Shown: piece by piece, positions 12,440 to 25,545 of the stretch
How the letters are laid out: every line of letters starts with the position of its first letter
How positions within the stretch are numbered: the stretch's first letter is position 1
Assembly (NCBI RefSeq): GCF_051401765.1
Contig: NW_027480423.1
Coordinates: 13,144,001-13,208,000, forward strand
Length of the DNA: 64,000 nt
Direction: 5' to 3'
Source: Calliopsis andreniformis
Taxonomy: Eukaryota; Arthropoda; Insecta; Hymenoptera; Andrenidae
Notes under the pieces: generated by a model
Database searches by the model: none
What the model was told of the DNA's origin: nothing
What the model saw: the letters and a program-made list of their open reading frames with translations, nothing else
Translations under genes and position numbers: made by a program

Positions 12440-13665
12440 AGTCATCGCCAGAAGCATAAAATACAATAAAGATGCAACAGTTTTTCCATCGTTTTACAGG
12501 AATAACTGCAACCAGTGTGAATGTACTGGTCATTTCTACGTTCCGGATAACCTAGGCTTCACTCTAGGGCGTTGCTCCACCTGATCGAATAGTTAGGGCC
12601 TTCGATGTCAACGCCCGAAGCATTACATACAAAATAAATAGAACAGTTTTTCCATTGTATCAAACGAATAATTGCTACCAGTGTGAAAGTTATGGTCATT
12701 ACTACGTTCCGCGCAACCTGGGCTTTATTCTAGGGCGTTGTTCCACCAGATGGAATAGTTAGGGCCTAAGAAGTCAACGCCAGAAGCATAAAATACGATA
12801 TAAATACAACAGCTTTTCCATCGTATAAAGCAAATAATTGCAAGCAGTGTGAAAGTTATGGTCATTTCTACGTTCCGGGCAACCTAGGCTTCACTGTATG
12901 GCGTTCTTCCACCACATCGGATGGCTACGGCCTCAGAAGTCAACGCCTGAAGTATAAAATACAATAAAATACAACAGTCTTTCCATCCTATAACAGGAAC
13001 AATTGCAACCCGTGTGAAAGGGATGGTCATTTCTACGTTCCAGGCAACCTAGGCTTCACTCTAGGGCGTTGCTCCACCAGATCAAACAGTTAGGGCCTAA
13101 GAAGTGAACGCCAGAAGCATAAAATACAATATAAATACAACAGTTTTTCCATCATATAAAACGAATGATAGCAACCAGTGTGAAAGTTATGGTCATTTCT
13201 ACATTTCGAGCAACCTAGGCTTCACTCTAGGGCGTTGCTCCACCTGATCGAATAGTTAGGGCCTTAGAAGTCAACGCCCGAATCATTAAATACAAAATAA
13301 ATAGAACAGTTTCTCCATTGTATCAAACGAATAATTGCTACCAGTGTGAAAGTTATGGTCATTTCTACTTTCCGGGCAACCTAGGCTTCACCCTAGGGCG
13401 TTGCTCCACCAGATCGAATAGTTAGGGCCTTAGAAGTCAACGCCCGAAGCATAAAATACAAAATAAATAAATCAGTTTTTCCATCGTATAAAACGAATAA
13501 TTGCTACCATTGTGAAAGTTATGGTCAGTTCTACGTTCCGGGCAACCTAGGCTGCACTCTAGGGCGTTGCTCCACTAGATCGAATAGTTAGAGCCTTAGA
13601 AGTCAACGCCCGAAGCATAAAATTCAAAATAAATAAAACAGTTTTTCCATCGTATAAAACGAAAG
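12440..13665. repeat. Block repeated at 25546-26771 (offset 13106)
   Basis: Collinear with 25546-26771. Shared private markers include CGTTTTACAGGAATAACTGC, CATTACATAC, TAAAGCAAATAATTGCAAGC, CGGATGGCTACGG, ACATTTCGAGCAACC and AAATAAATCAG. The match breaks near 13665, where this copy reads ACGAAAGATAGCAACC and the partner ACGAAAAATTGCAAAC. The offset is 79 monomers less 8 bp. The last 533 bp also recur at 14461-14993. Confidence 0.85.
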
Positions 13666-14460
13666 ATAGCAACCAGTGTGAAAGTTATGGTCATTTCTAC
13701 GTTCCGGGCAAGCTAGGCTTCACTCTGGGTCGTTGCTCCACCAGCTCGAATTGTTTGGGCCTAAGAAGTCAAAGCCAGAAGCATAAAATACGATATAAAT
13801 ACAACAGCTTTTCCATCGTATAAAACGAATAATTGCAAACAGTCTGAAAGTAATGGTCATTTCCATGTTCCGGGCAACCTAGTCTTCACTCTAGGGCGTT
13901 GTTCCACCAGATCGTATAGTTAGGGCCTAAGATGTCAACGCTAGAAGGATAAAATACAATATAAGTACAAAAGTTTTTCCATCGTATAAAATGAATATTT
14001 GCAAACATTGTGAAAGTAATGGTCATTTCTACGTTCCGGACAACCTAGGCGTCACTCTAGGGCGTTGCTCCACCACATCTAATAGCTACGGCCATAGAAG
14101 TCTGCCCCAGATGAATTAAATACAATAAAGATGCCACAGCTTTTCCATCGTATAAAACGAATAATTGCAACCATTGTGAAAGTTATGGTCATTTCTACAT
14201 TCCGAGGAACCTAGGCTTCACTCTAGGGCGTTGCTCCACCTGATCGAATAGTTAGCGCCTGAGAAGTCAACGCCAGAAGCATAAAATACAATAAAGATGC
14301 AACAGTTTTTCCATCGTTTTACAGGAATAACTGCAACCAGTGTGAATGTACTGGTCATTTCTACGTTCCGGATAACCTAGGCTTCACTCTAGGGCGTTGC
14401 TCCACCTGATCGAATAGTTAGGGCCTTAGATGTCAACGCCCGAAGCATTACATACAAAAT
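13666..14460. repeat. Block repeated at 25113-25742, in part again at 27840-28270
   Basis: From about 13832 this aligns with 25113 onward at offset 11281. Diagnostic states are TTCCATGTTCCGGGCAACC, the GCTAGAAGGAT monomer start, GTCTGCCCCAGATGAATTAA and GAGGAACCTAGG. The GTCTGCCCCAG monomer is one base short and has lost the usual AACG. The part from 13666 to 13831 is ordinary monomer sequence. Confidence 0.82.
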
Positions 14461-15485
14461 AAATACAACAGTTTTTCCATCATATAAAACGAATGATAGC
14501 AACCAGTGTGAAAGTTATGGTCATTTCTACATTTCGAGCAACCTAGGCTTCACTCTAGGGCGTTGCTCCACCTGATCGAATAGTTAGGGCCTTAGAAGTC
14601 AACGCCCGAATCATTAAATACAAAATAAATAGAACAGTTTTTCCATTGTATCAAACGAATAATTGCTACCAGTGTGAAAGTTATGGTCATTTCTACTTTC
14701 CGGGCAACCTAGGCTTCACCCTAGGGCGTTGCTCCACCAGATCGAATAGTTAGGGCCTTAGAAGTCAACGCCCGAAGCATAAAATACAAAATAAATAAAT
14801 CAGTTTTTCCATCGTATAAAACGAATAATTGCTACCATTGTGAAAGTTATGGTCAGTTCTACGTTCCGGGCAACCTAGGCTGCACTCTAGGGCGTTGCTC
14901 CACTAGATCGAATAGTTAGAGCCTTAGAAGTCAACGCCCGAAGCATAAAATTCAAAATAAATAAAACAGTTTTTCCATCGTATAAAACGAAAAATTGCAA
15001 ACAGTGTGAAAGAAATGGACATTTCTACGATCCGGGCAACCTAGGCTTCACTCTAGGGCGTTGCTCTACCAGATCGAATAGTTAGGGCCTTAGAAGTCAA
15101 CACCCGAAGCATAAAATACAAAATAAATAGAACAGTTTTTCCATCGTATAAAACGAATAATTGATACCAGTGTGAAAGTTATGCTCATTTCTACGTTCCG
15201 GGCAACCTAGGCTGCACTCTAGGGCGTTGCTCCACTAGATCGAATAGTTAGGGCCTTAGAAGTCAACGCCCGAAGCATAAAATACAAAATAAATAAAACA
15301 GTTTTTCCATCGTATAAAACGAAAAATTGCAAACAGTGTGAAAGATATGGACATTTCTACGATCCGGGCTACCTAGGCTTCACTCTATGGCGTTCTTCCA
15401 CCACAACGAATAGCAGCGGCCTCAGAAGTCAACGCCAGAAGCATAAAATACGATATAAATACAACAGCTTTTCCATCGTATAAAA
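14461..15485. repeat. Block repeated at 26239-27263; its first half is a local copy of 13133-13665
   Basis: 14461-14993 repeats 13133-13665 at exactly 1328 bp (8 monomers). The whole stretch also matches 26239-27263 at offset 11778. So 12.44-15.49 kb holds two copies of a segment that 25.55-27.26 kb holds once. Right-hand markers are CGAAAAATTGCAAACAGTG and CTACGATCCGGGCTACC. The left join lies at AAATAAAT, in the AT-rich half of a monomer. Confidence 0.85.
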
Positions 15486-16389
15486 CAAATAATTGCAACC
15501 ACTGTGAAAGTTATGGTCATTTTACGTTCCGGGCAACCTAGGCTTCACTGTATGGCGTTCTTCCACCACATCGAATAGCTACGGCCTCAGAAGTCAGCGC
15601 CTGAAGTATAAAATACAATAAAAATACAACAGTCTTTCCATCCTATAACAGGAATAATTGCAACCCGTGTGAAAGTGATGGTCATTTCTACGTTCCAGTC
15701 AACCTAGGCTTCACTCTAGGGCGTTGCTCCACCAGATCAAACAGCTGGGGCCTTAGAAGTCAACGCCCGAAGCATTAAATACAAAATAAATAGAACAGTT
15801 TTTCCATTGTATAAAACGAATAATTGCTACCAGTGTAAAAGTTATGGTCATTTCTACGTTCCGGGCAAGCTAGGCTTCAGCCTAGGCCGTTGTTCCACCA
15901 GATCGAATAGTTAGGGCCTAAGAAGTGAACGCCAGAAGCATGAAATACAATATAAATACAACAGTTTTTCCATCGTATAAAACGAATAATTGCAACCAGT
16001 ATGAAACTTATGGTCATTTCTACGTACCGGGCAACCTAGGCTTCACTCTAGGGCGTTGCTCTACCAGATCGAATAGTTAGGGCCTAAGAAGTCAACACCA
16101 GAAGAATAAAGTACAATAAAAATACAACAGTCTTTCCATCCTATAACAGGAATAATTGCAACCCGTGTGAAGGTGGTGGTCATTTCTACGTTCCAGGCAA
16201 CCTAGGCTTCACTCTAGGGCGTTGTTCCACAAGATCGAATAGTTAGGGCTTAAGTAGTTAACGCCAGAAGCATATAATACAACATAAATAGAACAACTTT
16301 TCCATTGTATAAAACGAATAATTGCTACCAGTGTGAAAGCTATGATCATTTCTACGTTCCGCGCAACCTGGGCTATACTCCAGGGCATT
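15486..16389. repeat. Mixed monomers linking two large duplicated blocks
   Basis: About 5.4 monomers including a type 2 / type 3 pair, type 1 copies and a monomer with GAAGGTGGTGGTC near 16170. The interval from about 16090 to 16350 recurs at about 29693-29953 (offset 13603), sharing AAGAATAAAGTAC, CACAAGATCG and TTAAGTAGTTAACG. No tandem higher-order period was recognised here. Confidence 0.75.
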
Positions 16390-19300
16390 GTTCCACCAGA
16401 TGGAATAGTTAGGGCCTAAGAAGTCAACGCCAGAAGCATAAAATACGATATAAATACAACAGCTTTTCCATCGTATAAAACAAATAATTGCAACCAGTGT
16501 GAAACTTATGGTCATTTCTACGTTCCGGCAACATAGGCTTCACTGTATGGCGTTCTTCCACCACATGGGATAGCTACGGCCTCAGAAGTCAACGCCTGAA
16601 GTATAAAATACAATAAAAATACAACTGTCTTTCCCTCCAATAACAGGAGTAATTGCAACCCGTGTGAAGGTGATGGTCATTTCTACGTTCCAGGCAACCT
16701 ACGCTTCACTCTAGGGCGTTGCTCCACCAGATCAAACAGTTAGGGCCTTAGAAGTCAACGCCCGAAGCATTAAATACAAAATAAATAGAACAGTTTTTCC
16801 ATTGTATAAAACGAATAATTGCTACCAGTGTAAAAGTTATGGTCATTTCTACGTTCCGGGCAACCTAGTCTTCACCCTAGGCCGTTGTTCCACCAGATGG
16901 AAAAGTTAGGGCCTAAGAAGTCAACGCTAGTAGCATAAAATACGATATAAAGACAACAGCTTTTCCATCGTATAAAACAAATAATTGCAACCAGTTTGAA
17001 AGTGATGGTCATTTCTACGTACCGGACAACCTAGGCTTCACTCTAGGGCGTTGCTCCACCAGATCGAATAGTTAGGGCCTTAGAAGTCAACGCCCGAAGC
17101 ATAAAATATAAAATAAATAGAACAGTTTTTCCATCGTATAAAACGAATAATTGCTACCAGTGTGAAAGTTATGGTCATTTCTACGTTCCGGGCAACCTAG
17201 GCTTCACCCTAGGGCGTTGTACCACCAGATCGAATAGTTAGGGCCTAAGAAGTGAACGCCAGAAGCATAAAATACAATATAAACACAACAGTTTTTCCAT
17301 CTTATAAAACGAATGATAGCAACCAGTGTGAAAGTTATGGTCATTTCTACGTTCCGGGCAACCTAGGCCTCACTCTACGGCGATGCTCCACCAGATCAAA
17401 CAGTTAGGGCCTTAGAAGTCAGCGCCCGAAGCATAAAATACAAAATAAATAGAACAGTTTTTCCATCGTATAAAACGAATAATTGCTACCAGTGTGAATG
17501 TTATGGTCATTTCTACCTTCCGGGCAACCTAGGCTTCACCCTAGGGCGTTGTTCCGCCAGATGGAATAGTTAGGACCTAAGAAGTCAACGCCAGAAGCAT
17601 AAAATACGATATAAATACAACAGCTTTTCCATCGTATAAAACGAATAATTGCTACCAGTGTAAAAGTTATGGTCATTTCTACGTTCCGGGCAACCTAGGC
17701 TTCACCCTAGGCCGTTGTTCCAACAGATCGAATAGTTAGGGCCTAAGAAGTGAACGCCAGAAGCATAAAATACAATATAAATACAACAGTTTTTCCATCA
17801 TATAAAACGAATGATAGCAACCAGTGTGAAAGTTATGGTCATTTCTACGTTCCGGGCAACATAGGCTGCACTCTAGGGCGTTGCTCCACTAGATCGAATA
17901 GTTAGGGCCTTAGAAGTCAGCGCCCGAAGCATAAAATACAAAATAAATAGAACAGTTTTTCCATTCTATAAAACGAATAATTGCTACCAGTGTAAGAGTT
18001 ATGGTCATTTCTACGTTCCGGGCAACCTAGGCTTCACCCTAGGCCGTTGTTCCACAAGATCGAATAGTTAGGGCCTACGAAGTGAACGCCAGAAGCATAA
18101 AATACAATATAAATACAACAGTTTTTCCATCATATAAAACGAATGATAGCAACCAGTGTGAAAGTTATGGTCATTTCTACGTTCCGGGCAACCTAGGCTC
18201 CACTCTAGGGCGTTGCTCCACTAGATCGAATAGTTAGGGCCTTAGAAGTCAACGCCCGAGGCATAAAATACAAAATAAATAAAACAGTTTTTCCATCGTA
18301 TAAAACGAAAAATTGCAAACAGTGTGAAAGATCTGGACATTTCTACGATCCGGGCTACCTAGGCTTCACTCTATGGCGTTCTTCCACCACATCGAATAGC
18401 AACGGCCTCAGAAGTCAACGCCAGAAGCTTAAATACAATATAAATATAACAGTTTTTCCATCGTATCAAACGAACAATAGCAACCAGTGTGAAAGTTATG
18501 GTCATTTCTACGTTCCGGGCAACCTAGGTTTCACTCTACGGCGATGCTCCACCAGATCAAACAGTTAGGGCCTTAGAAGTCAACGCCCGAAGCATAAAAT
18601 ACAAAATAAGTAGAACGGTTTTTCCATTGTATAAAACGAATAATTGCTGCCAGTGTAAAAGCTATGGTCATTTCTACGTTCCGGGCAACCTAGGCTTCAC
18701 CCTAGGGCGTTGTTCCACCAGATGGAATAGTTAGGGCCTAAGAAGTCAACGCCAGAAGCATAAAATACGATATAAATACAACAGCTTTTCCATCGTGTAA
18801 AACAAATAATTGCAACCAGTGTGAAAGTTATGGTCATTTCTACGTTCCGGGCAATCTAGGCTGCACCCTAGGGCGTTGCACAAACAGACTGAATAGTTCG
18901 GGCCTCAGAAGTCAACGCCCGAAGCATAAAATACAAAATAAATAGAACTGTTTTTCCATCATATAAAACGAATAGTTGCTACCGGTGTGAAAGTTATGGT
19001 CATTTCTACGTTCCGGGCAACCTATGCTTCACTCTAGGGCGGTGCTCTACCAGATTAAGTAGTTAGGGCCTAAGAAGTCAACGCCAGAAGCATAAAATAC
19101 AATATAAATCAACAGCTTTTCCATCGTATATAATGTATATTTGCGAACAGTCTGAAAGTAATGGTCAATTCCATGTTCCGGGCAACCTAGTCTTCACTCT
19201 AGGGCGTTGTTCCTCCAAATAGAATAGTTAGGGCCTAAGAAGTCAACGCCAGAAGAATAAAATACAATATAAGTACAAAAGTTTTTCCATCGTATAAAAT

Positions 19301-19903
19301 GAATAATTGCAAACATTGTGAAAGTAATGGTCATTTCTACGTTCCGCGCAACCTAGGCGTCACTCTAGGGCGTTGCTCCGCCACATCTAATAGCAACGGC
19401 CATAGAAGTCAGCCCCAGATGTATAAAATACAATAAAGATGCCACAGCTTTTCCATCGTATAAAACGAATAATTGCAACCAGTGTGAACGTTATGGTCAT
19501 TTCTACTTTCCCGGCAACCTAGGCTTCACCCTAGGGCGTTGTTCCACCAGATCGAACAGTTAGGGCCTAACAAGTCAACGCCAGAAGCATAAAATACAAT
19601 ATAAATATAACAGTCTTTCCATCGTATAAAACGAAAGATAGCAACCAGTGTGAAAGTTATGGTCATTTCTACGTTCCGGGCAACATAGGCTTCATTCTAG
19701 GGCGTTGCTCCACCAGATCGAATAGTTAGGGCCTAAGAAGTTAACACCAGGAGAATAAAATACAATAAAAATACAACAGTCTTTCCATCCAATAACAGGA
19801 ATAATTGCAACCAGTGTGAATGTAATGGTCATTTCTACGTCCCGGGCAACCTATGCTCCACTCTACGGCGGTGCTCTACCAGATTAAATAGTTAGGCCGT
19901 AAG
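16390..19903. repeat. 3.5-kb block repeated at 32648-35996
   Basis: About 21 monomers collinear with 32648-35996 at offset 16259. Shared private markers include CTTTCCCTCC, TAAACACAACAG, GATCTGGACATTTC, CAGAAGCTTAAATAC, TATATAATGTATATTTGC and AGATTAAATAGTTAGGCCG. After 18115 the offset drops to 16093 because one monomer is absent from the right copy. It is the longest dispersed duplication seen in the window. Parts recur a third time: 16.4-17.0 kb near 23.36-24.0 kb, and 18200-19220 at 24008-25028. Confidence 0.87.
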
Positions 19904-20066
19904 AAGTCAACGCCAGAAGCATAAAATACAATATAAATACAACAGCTTTTCCATCGTATATAATGTATATTTGCAAACAGTGTGAAAGTTATGGTCATTT
20001 CTACGTTCCGGGCAACCTAGGCTTCACTGTATGGCGTTCTTCCACCACATCGAATAGCTACGGCCT
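19904..20066. repeat. Single monomer before the pentamer array
   Basis: One unit starting with TATATAATGTATATTTGC and ending in the type 2 pattern CTGTATGGCGTTCTTCC. It is absent from the corresponding place in the right copy near 35996, where three monomers are missing. Its chimeric look, with a flank-type 5' half and a type 2 3' half, suggests an exchange within it. Confidence 0.7.
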
Positions 20067-22556
20067 CAGAAGTCAACGCCTGAAGTATAAAATACAATAA
20101 AAATACAACAGTCTTTCCATCCTATAACAGGAATAAATGCAACCCGTGTGAAAGTGATGGTCATTTCTACGTTCCGCGCAACCTAGGCGTCACTCTAGGG
20201 CGTTGCTCCACCACATCTAATAGCTACGGCCATAGAAGTCAGCCCCAGATGAATAAAATACAATAAAGATGCCACAGCTTTTCCATCGTATAAAACGAAT
20301 AATTGCAACCAGTGTGAACGTTATGGTCATTTCTACGATCCAGGCAACCTAGGCTTCACTCTAGGGCGTTGCTCCACCAGATCAAACAGTTGGGGCCTTA
20401 GAAGTCAACGCCCGAAGCATTAAATACAAAATAAATAGAACAGTTTTTCCATTGTATAAAACGAATAATTGCTACCAGTGTAAAAGTTATGGTCATTTCT
20501 ACGTTCTGGGCAACCTAGGCTTCACCCTAGGCCGTTGTTCCACCAGATCGAATAGTTAGGGCCTAAGAAGTGAACGCCAGAAGCATAAAATACAATATAA
20601 ATACAACAGTCTTTCCATCATATAAAACGAATGATAGCAACCAGTGTGAAAGTTATGGTCATTTCTACATTTCGAGCAACCTAGGCTTCACTCTAGGGCG
20701 TTGCTCCACCTGATCGAATAGTTAGGGCCTTAGAAGTCAACGCCCGAAGCATTACATACAAAATAAGTAGAACAGTTTTTCCATTGTATCAAACGAATAA
20801 TTGCTACCAGAGCGGAAGTTATGGTCATTACAACGTTCCGCGCAACCTGGGCTTTACTCTAGGGCGTTGTTCCACCAGATGGAATAGTTAGGGCCTCAGA
20901 AGTCAACGCCTGAAGTATAAAATACAATAAAAATACAACAGTCTTTCCATCCTATAACAGGAATAAATGCAACCCGTGTGAAAGTGATGGTCATTTCTAC
21001 GTTCCGCGCAACCTAGGCGTCACTCTAGGGCGTTGCTCCACCACATCTAATAGCTACGGCCATAGAAGTCAGCCCCAGATGAATAAAATACAATAAAGAT
21101 GCCACAGCTTTTCCATCGTATAAAACGAATAATTGCAACCAGTGTGAACGTTATGGTCATTTCTACGTTCCAGGCAACCTAGGCTTCACTCTAGGGCGTT
21201 GCTCCACCAGATCAAACAGTTGGGGCCTTAGAAGTCAACGCCCGAAGCATTAAATACAAAATAAATAGAACAGTTTTTCCATTGTATAAAACGAATAATT
21301 GCTACCAGTGTAAAAGTTATGGTCATTTCTACGTTCTGGGCAACCTAGGCTTCACCCTAGGCCGTTGTTCCACCAGATCGAATAGTTAGGGCCTAAGAAG
21401 TGAACGCCAGAAGCATAAAATACAATATAAATACAACAGTCTTTCCATCATATAAAACGAATGATAGCAACCAGTGTGAAAGTTATGGTCATTTCTACAT
21501 TTCGAGCAACCTAGGCTTCACTCTAGGGCGTTGCTCCACCTGATCGAATAGTTAGGGCCTTAGAAGTCAACGCCCGAAGCATTATATACAAAATAAGTAG
21601 AACAGTTTTTCCATTGTATCAAACGAACAATTGCTACCAGAGCGGAAGTTATGGTCATTACAACGTTCCGCGCAACCTGGGCTTTACTCTAGGGCGTTGT
21701 TCCACCAGATGGAATAGTTAGGGCCTCAGATGTCAACGCCTGAAGTATAAAATACAATAAAAATACAACAGTCTTTCCATCCTATAACAGGAATAAATGC
21801 AACCCGTGTGAAAGTGATGGTCATTTCTACGTTCCGCGCAACCTAGGCGTCACTCTAGGGCGTTGCTCCACCACATCTAATAGCTACGGCCATAGAAGTC
21901 AGCCCCAGATGAATAAAATACAATAAAGATGCCACAGCTTTTCCATCGTATAAAACGAATAATTGCAACCAGTGTGAACGTTATGGTCATTTCTACGTTC
22001 CAGGCAACCTAGGCTTCACTCTAGGGCGTTGCTCCACCAGATCAAACAGTTGGGGCCTTAGAAGTCAACGCCCGAAGCATTAAATACAAAATAAATAGAA
22101 CAGTTTTTCCATTGTATAAAACGAATAATTGCTACCAGTGTAAAAGTTATGGTCATTTCTACGTTCTGGGCAACCTAGGCTTCACCCTAGGCCGTTGTTC
22201 CACCAGATCGAATAGTTAGGGCCTACGAAGTGAACGCCAGAAGCATAAAATACAATATAAATACAACAGTCTTTCCATCATATAAAACGAATGATAGCAA
22301 CCAGTGTGAAAGTTATGGTGATTTCTACATTTCGAGCAACCTAGGTTTCACTCTAGGGCGTTGCTCCACCTGATCGAATAGGTAGGGCCTTAGAAGTCAA
22401 CGCCCGAAGCATTACATACAAAATAAGTAGAACAGTTTTTCCATTGTATCAAACGAATAATTGCTACCAGTGTGGAAGTTATGGTCATTACAACGTTCCG
22501 CGCAACCTGGGCTTTACTCTAGGGCGTTGTTCCACCAGATGGAATAGTTAGGGCCT
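20067..22556. repeat. Pentamer higher-order repeat, three copies of 830 bp
   Basis: Copies start at 20067, 20897 and 21727, exactly 830 bp (5 x 166) apart, and a fourth start at 22557 diverges after about 70 bp. Each unit holds a type 3 monomer with GGAATAAATGCAACCCG, one with CGCAACCTAGGCGTCAC, one with GTCAGCCCCAGATG, a type 1 with CGTTCTGGGC, a type with ACATTTCGAGC, and a CATTACAAC ... CCTGGGCTTTAC end; some of these marks share a monomer. Copies differ by few substitutions, such as ACGATCCAGG against ACGTTCCAGG and ATTACATAC against ATTATATAC. Confidence 0.92.
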
Positions 22557-24007
22557 CAGAAGTCAACGCCTGAAGTATAAAATACAATAAAAATACAACA
22601 GTCTTTCCATCCTATAACAGGAATAATTGCAACCCGTCTGAAAGGGATGGTCATTTCTACGTTCCAGGCAAACTAGGCTTCACTCTAGGGCGTTGCTCCA
22701 CCAGATCAAACAGTTAGGGCCTTAGAAGTCAACGCCCGAAGCATTAAATACAAAATAAATAGAACAGTTTTTCCATTGTATAAAACGAATAATTGTTACC
22801 AGTGTAAAAGTTATGGTCATTTCTACGTTCCGGGCAACCTAGACTTCACCCTAGGCCGTTGTTCCACCAGATGGAATAGTTAGGGCCTAAGAAGTCAACG
22901 CCAGTAGCATAAAATACGATATAAATGCAACAGCTTTTCCATCGTATAAAACAAATAATTGCAACCAGTTTGAAAGTGATGGTCATTTCTACGTACCGGG
23001 CAACCTAGGCTTCACTCTAGGGCGTTGCTCCACCAGATCGAATAGTTAGGGCCTTAGAAGTAAACGCCCGAAGCACAAAATATAATATAAATACAACAGT
23101 TTTTCCATCGTATAAAACGAATAATTGCTACCAGTGTGAAAGTTATGGTCATTTCTACGTTCCGGGCAACCTAGGCTTCACTCTACGGCGATGCTCCACC
23201 AGATCAAACAGTTAGGGCCTTAGAAGTCAACGCCCGAAGCATAAAATACAAAATAAATAGAACGGTTTTTCCATTGTATAAAACGAATGATTGCTGCCAG
23301 TGTAAAAGCTATGGTCATTTCTACGTTCCGGGCAACCTAGGCTTCACCCTAGGGCGTTGTTCCACCAGATGGAATAGTTAGGGCCTAAGAAGTCAACACC
23401 AGAAGCATAAAATACGATATAAATACAACAGCTTTTCCATCGTATAAAACAAATAATTGCAACCAGTGTGAAAGTTATGTTCATTTCTACGTTCCGGGCA
23501 ACATAGGCTTCACTGTATGGCGTTCTTCCACCACATCGGATAGCTACGGCCTCAGAAGTCAACGCCTGAAGTATAAAATACAATAAAAATACAACTGTCT
23601 TTCCATCCTATAACAGGAGTAATTGCAACCCGTGTGAAGGTGATGGTCATTTCTACGTTCCAGGCAACATACGCTTCACTCTAGGGCGTTGCTCCACCAG
23701 ATCAAACAGTTAGGGCCATAGAAGTCAACGTCCGAAGCATTAAATACAAAATAAATAGAACAGTTTTTCCATTGTATAAAACGAATAATTGCTACCAGTG
23801 TAAAAGTTATAGTCATTTCTACGTTCCGGGCAACCTAGTCTTCACCCTAGGCCGTTATTCCACCAGATGGAATAGTTAGGGCCTAAGAAGTCAACGCTAG
23901 TAGCATAAAATACGATATAAATACAACAGCTTTTCCATCGTATAAAACAAATAATTGCAACCAGTATGAAACTTATGGTCATTTCTACGTACCGGGCAAC
24001 CTAGGCT
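22557..24007. repeat. Mosaic of blocks shared with 37488-37800 and with the 16.4 / 32.7 kb blocks
   Basis: 22557 to about 22870 matches 37488 onward (offset 14931; marker AACCCGTCTGAAAGGG). From about 23360 to 24000 it matches 16.4-17.0 kb and 32.65-33.3 kb (marker CAACTGTCTTTCC at 23594, 16623 and 32882). Minus-strand open frames at 23344-23583 and 32633-32872 look alike only because they lie over these duplicated monomers. No tandem period is visible. Confidence 0.8.
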
Positions 24008-25028
24008 GCACTCTAGGGCGTTGCTCCACTAGATCGAATAGTTAGGGCCTTAGAAGTCAACGCCCGAGGCATAAAATACAAAATAAATAAAACAGTTTTT
24101 CCATCGTATAAAAGGAAAAATTGCAAACAGTGTGAAAGATCTGGACATTTCTACGATCCGGGCTACCTAGGCTTCACTCTATGGCGTTCTTCCACCACAT
24201 CGAATAGCAACGGCCTCAGAAGTCAACGCCAGAAGCTTAAATACAATATAAATATAACAGTTTTTCCATCGTATAAAACGAACAATAGCAACCAGTGTGA
24301 AAGTTATGGTCATTTCTACGTTCCGGGCAACCTCGGTTTCACTCTACGGCGATGCTCCACCAGATCAAACAGTTAGGGCCTTAGAAGTCAACGCCCGAAG
24401 CATAAAATACAAAATAAGTAGAACGGTTTTTCCATTGTATAAAACGAATAATTGCTGCCAGTGTAAAAGCTATGGTCATTTCTACGTTCCGGGCAACCTA
24501 GGCTTCACCCTAGGGCGTTGTTCCACCAGATGGGATAGTTAGGGCCTAAGAAGTCAACGCCAGAAGCATAAAATACGATATAAATACAACAGCTTTTCCA
24601 TCGTATAAAACAAATAATTGCAACCAGTGTGAAAGTTATGGTCATTTCTACGTTCCGGGCAATCTAGGCTGCACCCTAGGGCGTTGCACAAACAGATTGA
24701 ATAGTTCGGGCCTCAGAAGTCAACGCCCGAAGCATAAAATACAAAATAAATAGAACTGTTTTTCCATCGTATAAAACGAATAGTTGCTACCGGTGTGAAA
24801 GTTATGGTCATTTCTACGTTCCGGGCAACCTATGCTTCACTCTAGGGCGGTGCTCTACCAGATTAAGTAGTTAGGGCCTAAGAAGTCAACGCTAGAAGCA
24901 TAAAATACAATATAAATCAACAGCTTTTCCATCGTATATAATGTATATTTGCGAACAGTCTGAAAGTAATGGTCATTTCCATGTTCCGGGCAACCTAGTC
25001 TTCACTCTAGGGCGTTGTTCCTCCAGAT
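24008..25028. repeat. Block repeated at 18200-19220 and about 34.3-35.3 kb
   Basis: The GCTTAAATAC marker lies at 24235, 18427 and 34520, giving offsets of 5808 (35 monomers less 2 bp) and 10285. Shared private states are GATCTGGACATTTC, CTACGGCGATGC, GAACGGTTTTTCC, CACAAACAGA, CTATGCTTCACTC and TTGCGAACAGTC. The block ends near 25028, where a tandem variant monomer with GATCGTACAG follows. Confidence 0.86.
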
Positions 25029-25545
25029 CGTACAGTTATGGCCTAAGAAGTCAACGCCAGAAGCATAAAATACAATATAAATCAACAGCTTTTCCATCGT
25101 ATATAATGTATATTTGCAAACAGTCTGAAAGTAATGGTCATTTCCATGTTCCGGGCAACCTAGTCTTCACTCTAGGGCGTTGTTCCACCAGATCGTATAG
25201 TTAGGGCCTAAGAAGTCAACGCTAGAAGGATAAATTACAATATAAGTACAAAACTTTTTCCATCGTATAAAATGAATATTTGCAAACATTGTGAAAGTAA
25301 TGGTCATTTCTACGTTCCGGACAACCTAGGCGTCACTCTAGGGCGTTGCTCCACCACATCTAATAGCTACGGCCATAGAAGTCTGCCCCAGATGAATTAA
25401 ATACAATAAAGATGCCACAGCTTTTCCATCGTATAAAACGAATAATTGCAACCAGTGTGAAAGTTATGGTCATTTCTACATTCCGAGGAACCTAGGCTTC
25501 ACTCTAGGGCGTTGCTCCACCTGATCGAATAGTTAGCGCCTGAGA
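25029..25545. repeat. Block shared with 13832-14460 and 27848-28270
   Basis: It carries TATATAATGTATATTTGC, TTCCATGTTCCGGGC, GCTAGAAGGAT and GTCTGCCCCAG. The last motif lies at 14100, 25381 and 28200, so this segment exists three times. Two monomers with AAATCAACAG, one base short, stand in tandem at about 24885 and 25060. Confidence 0.84.
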
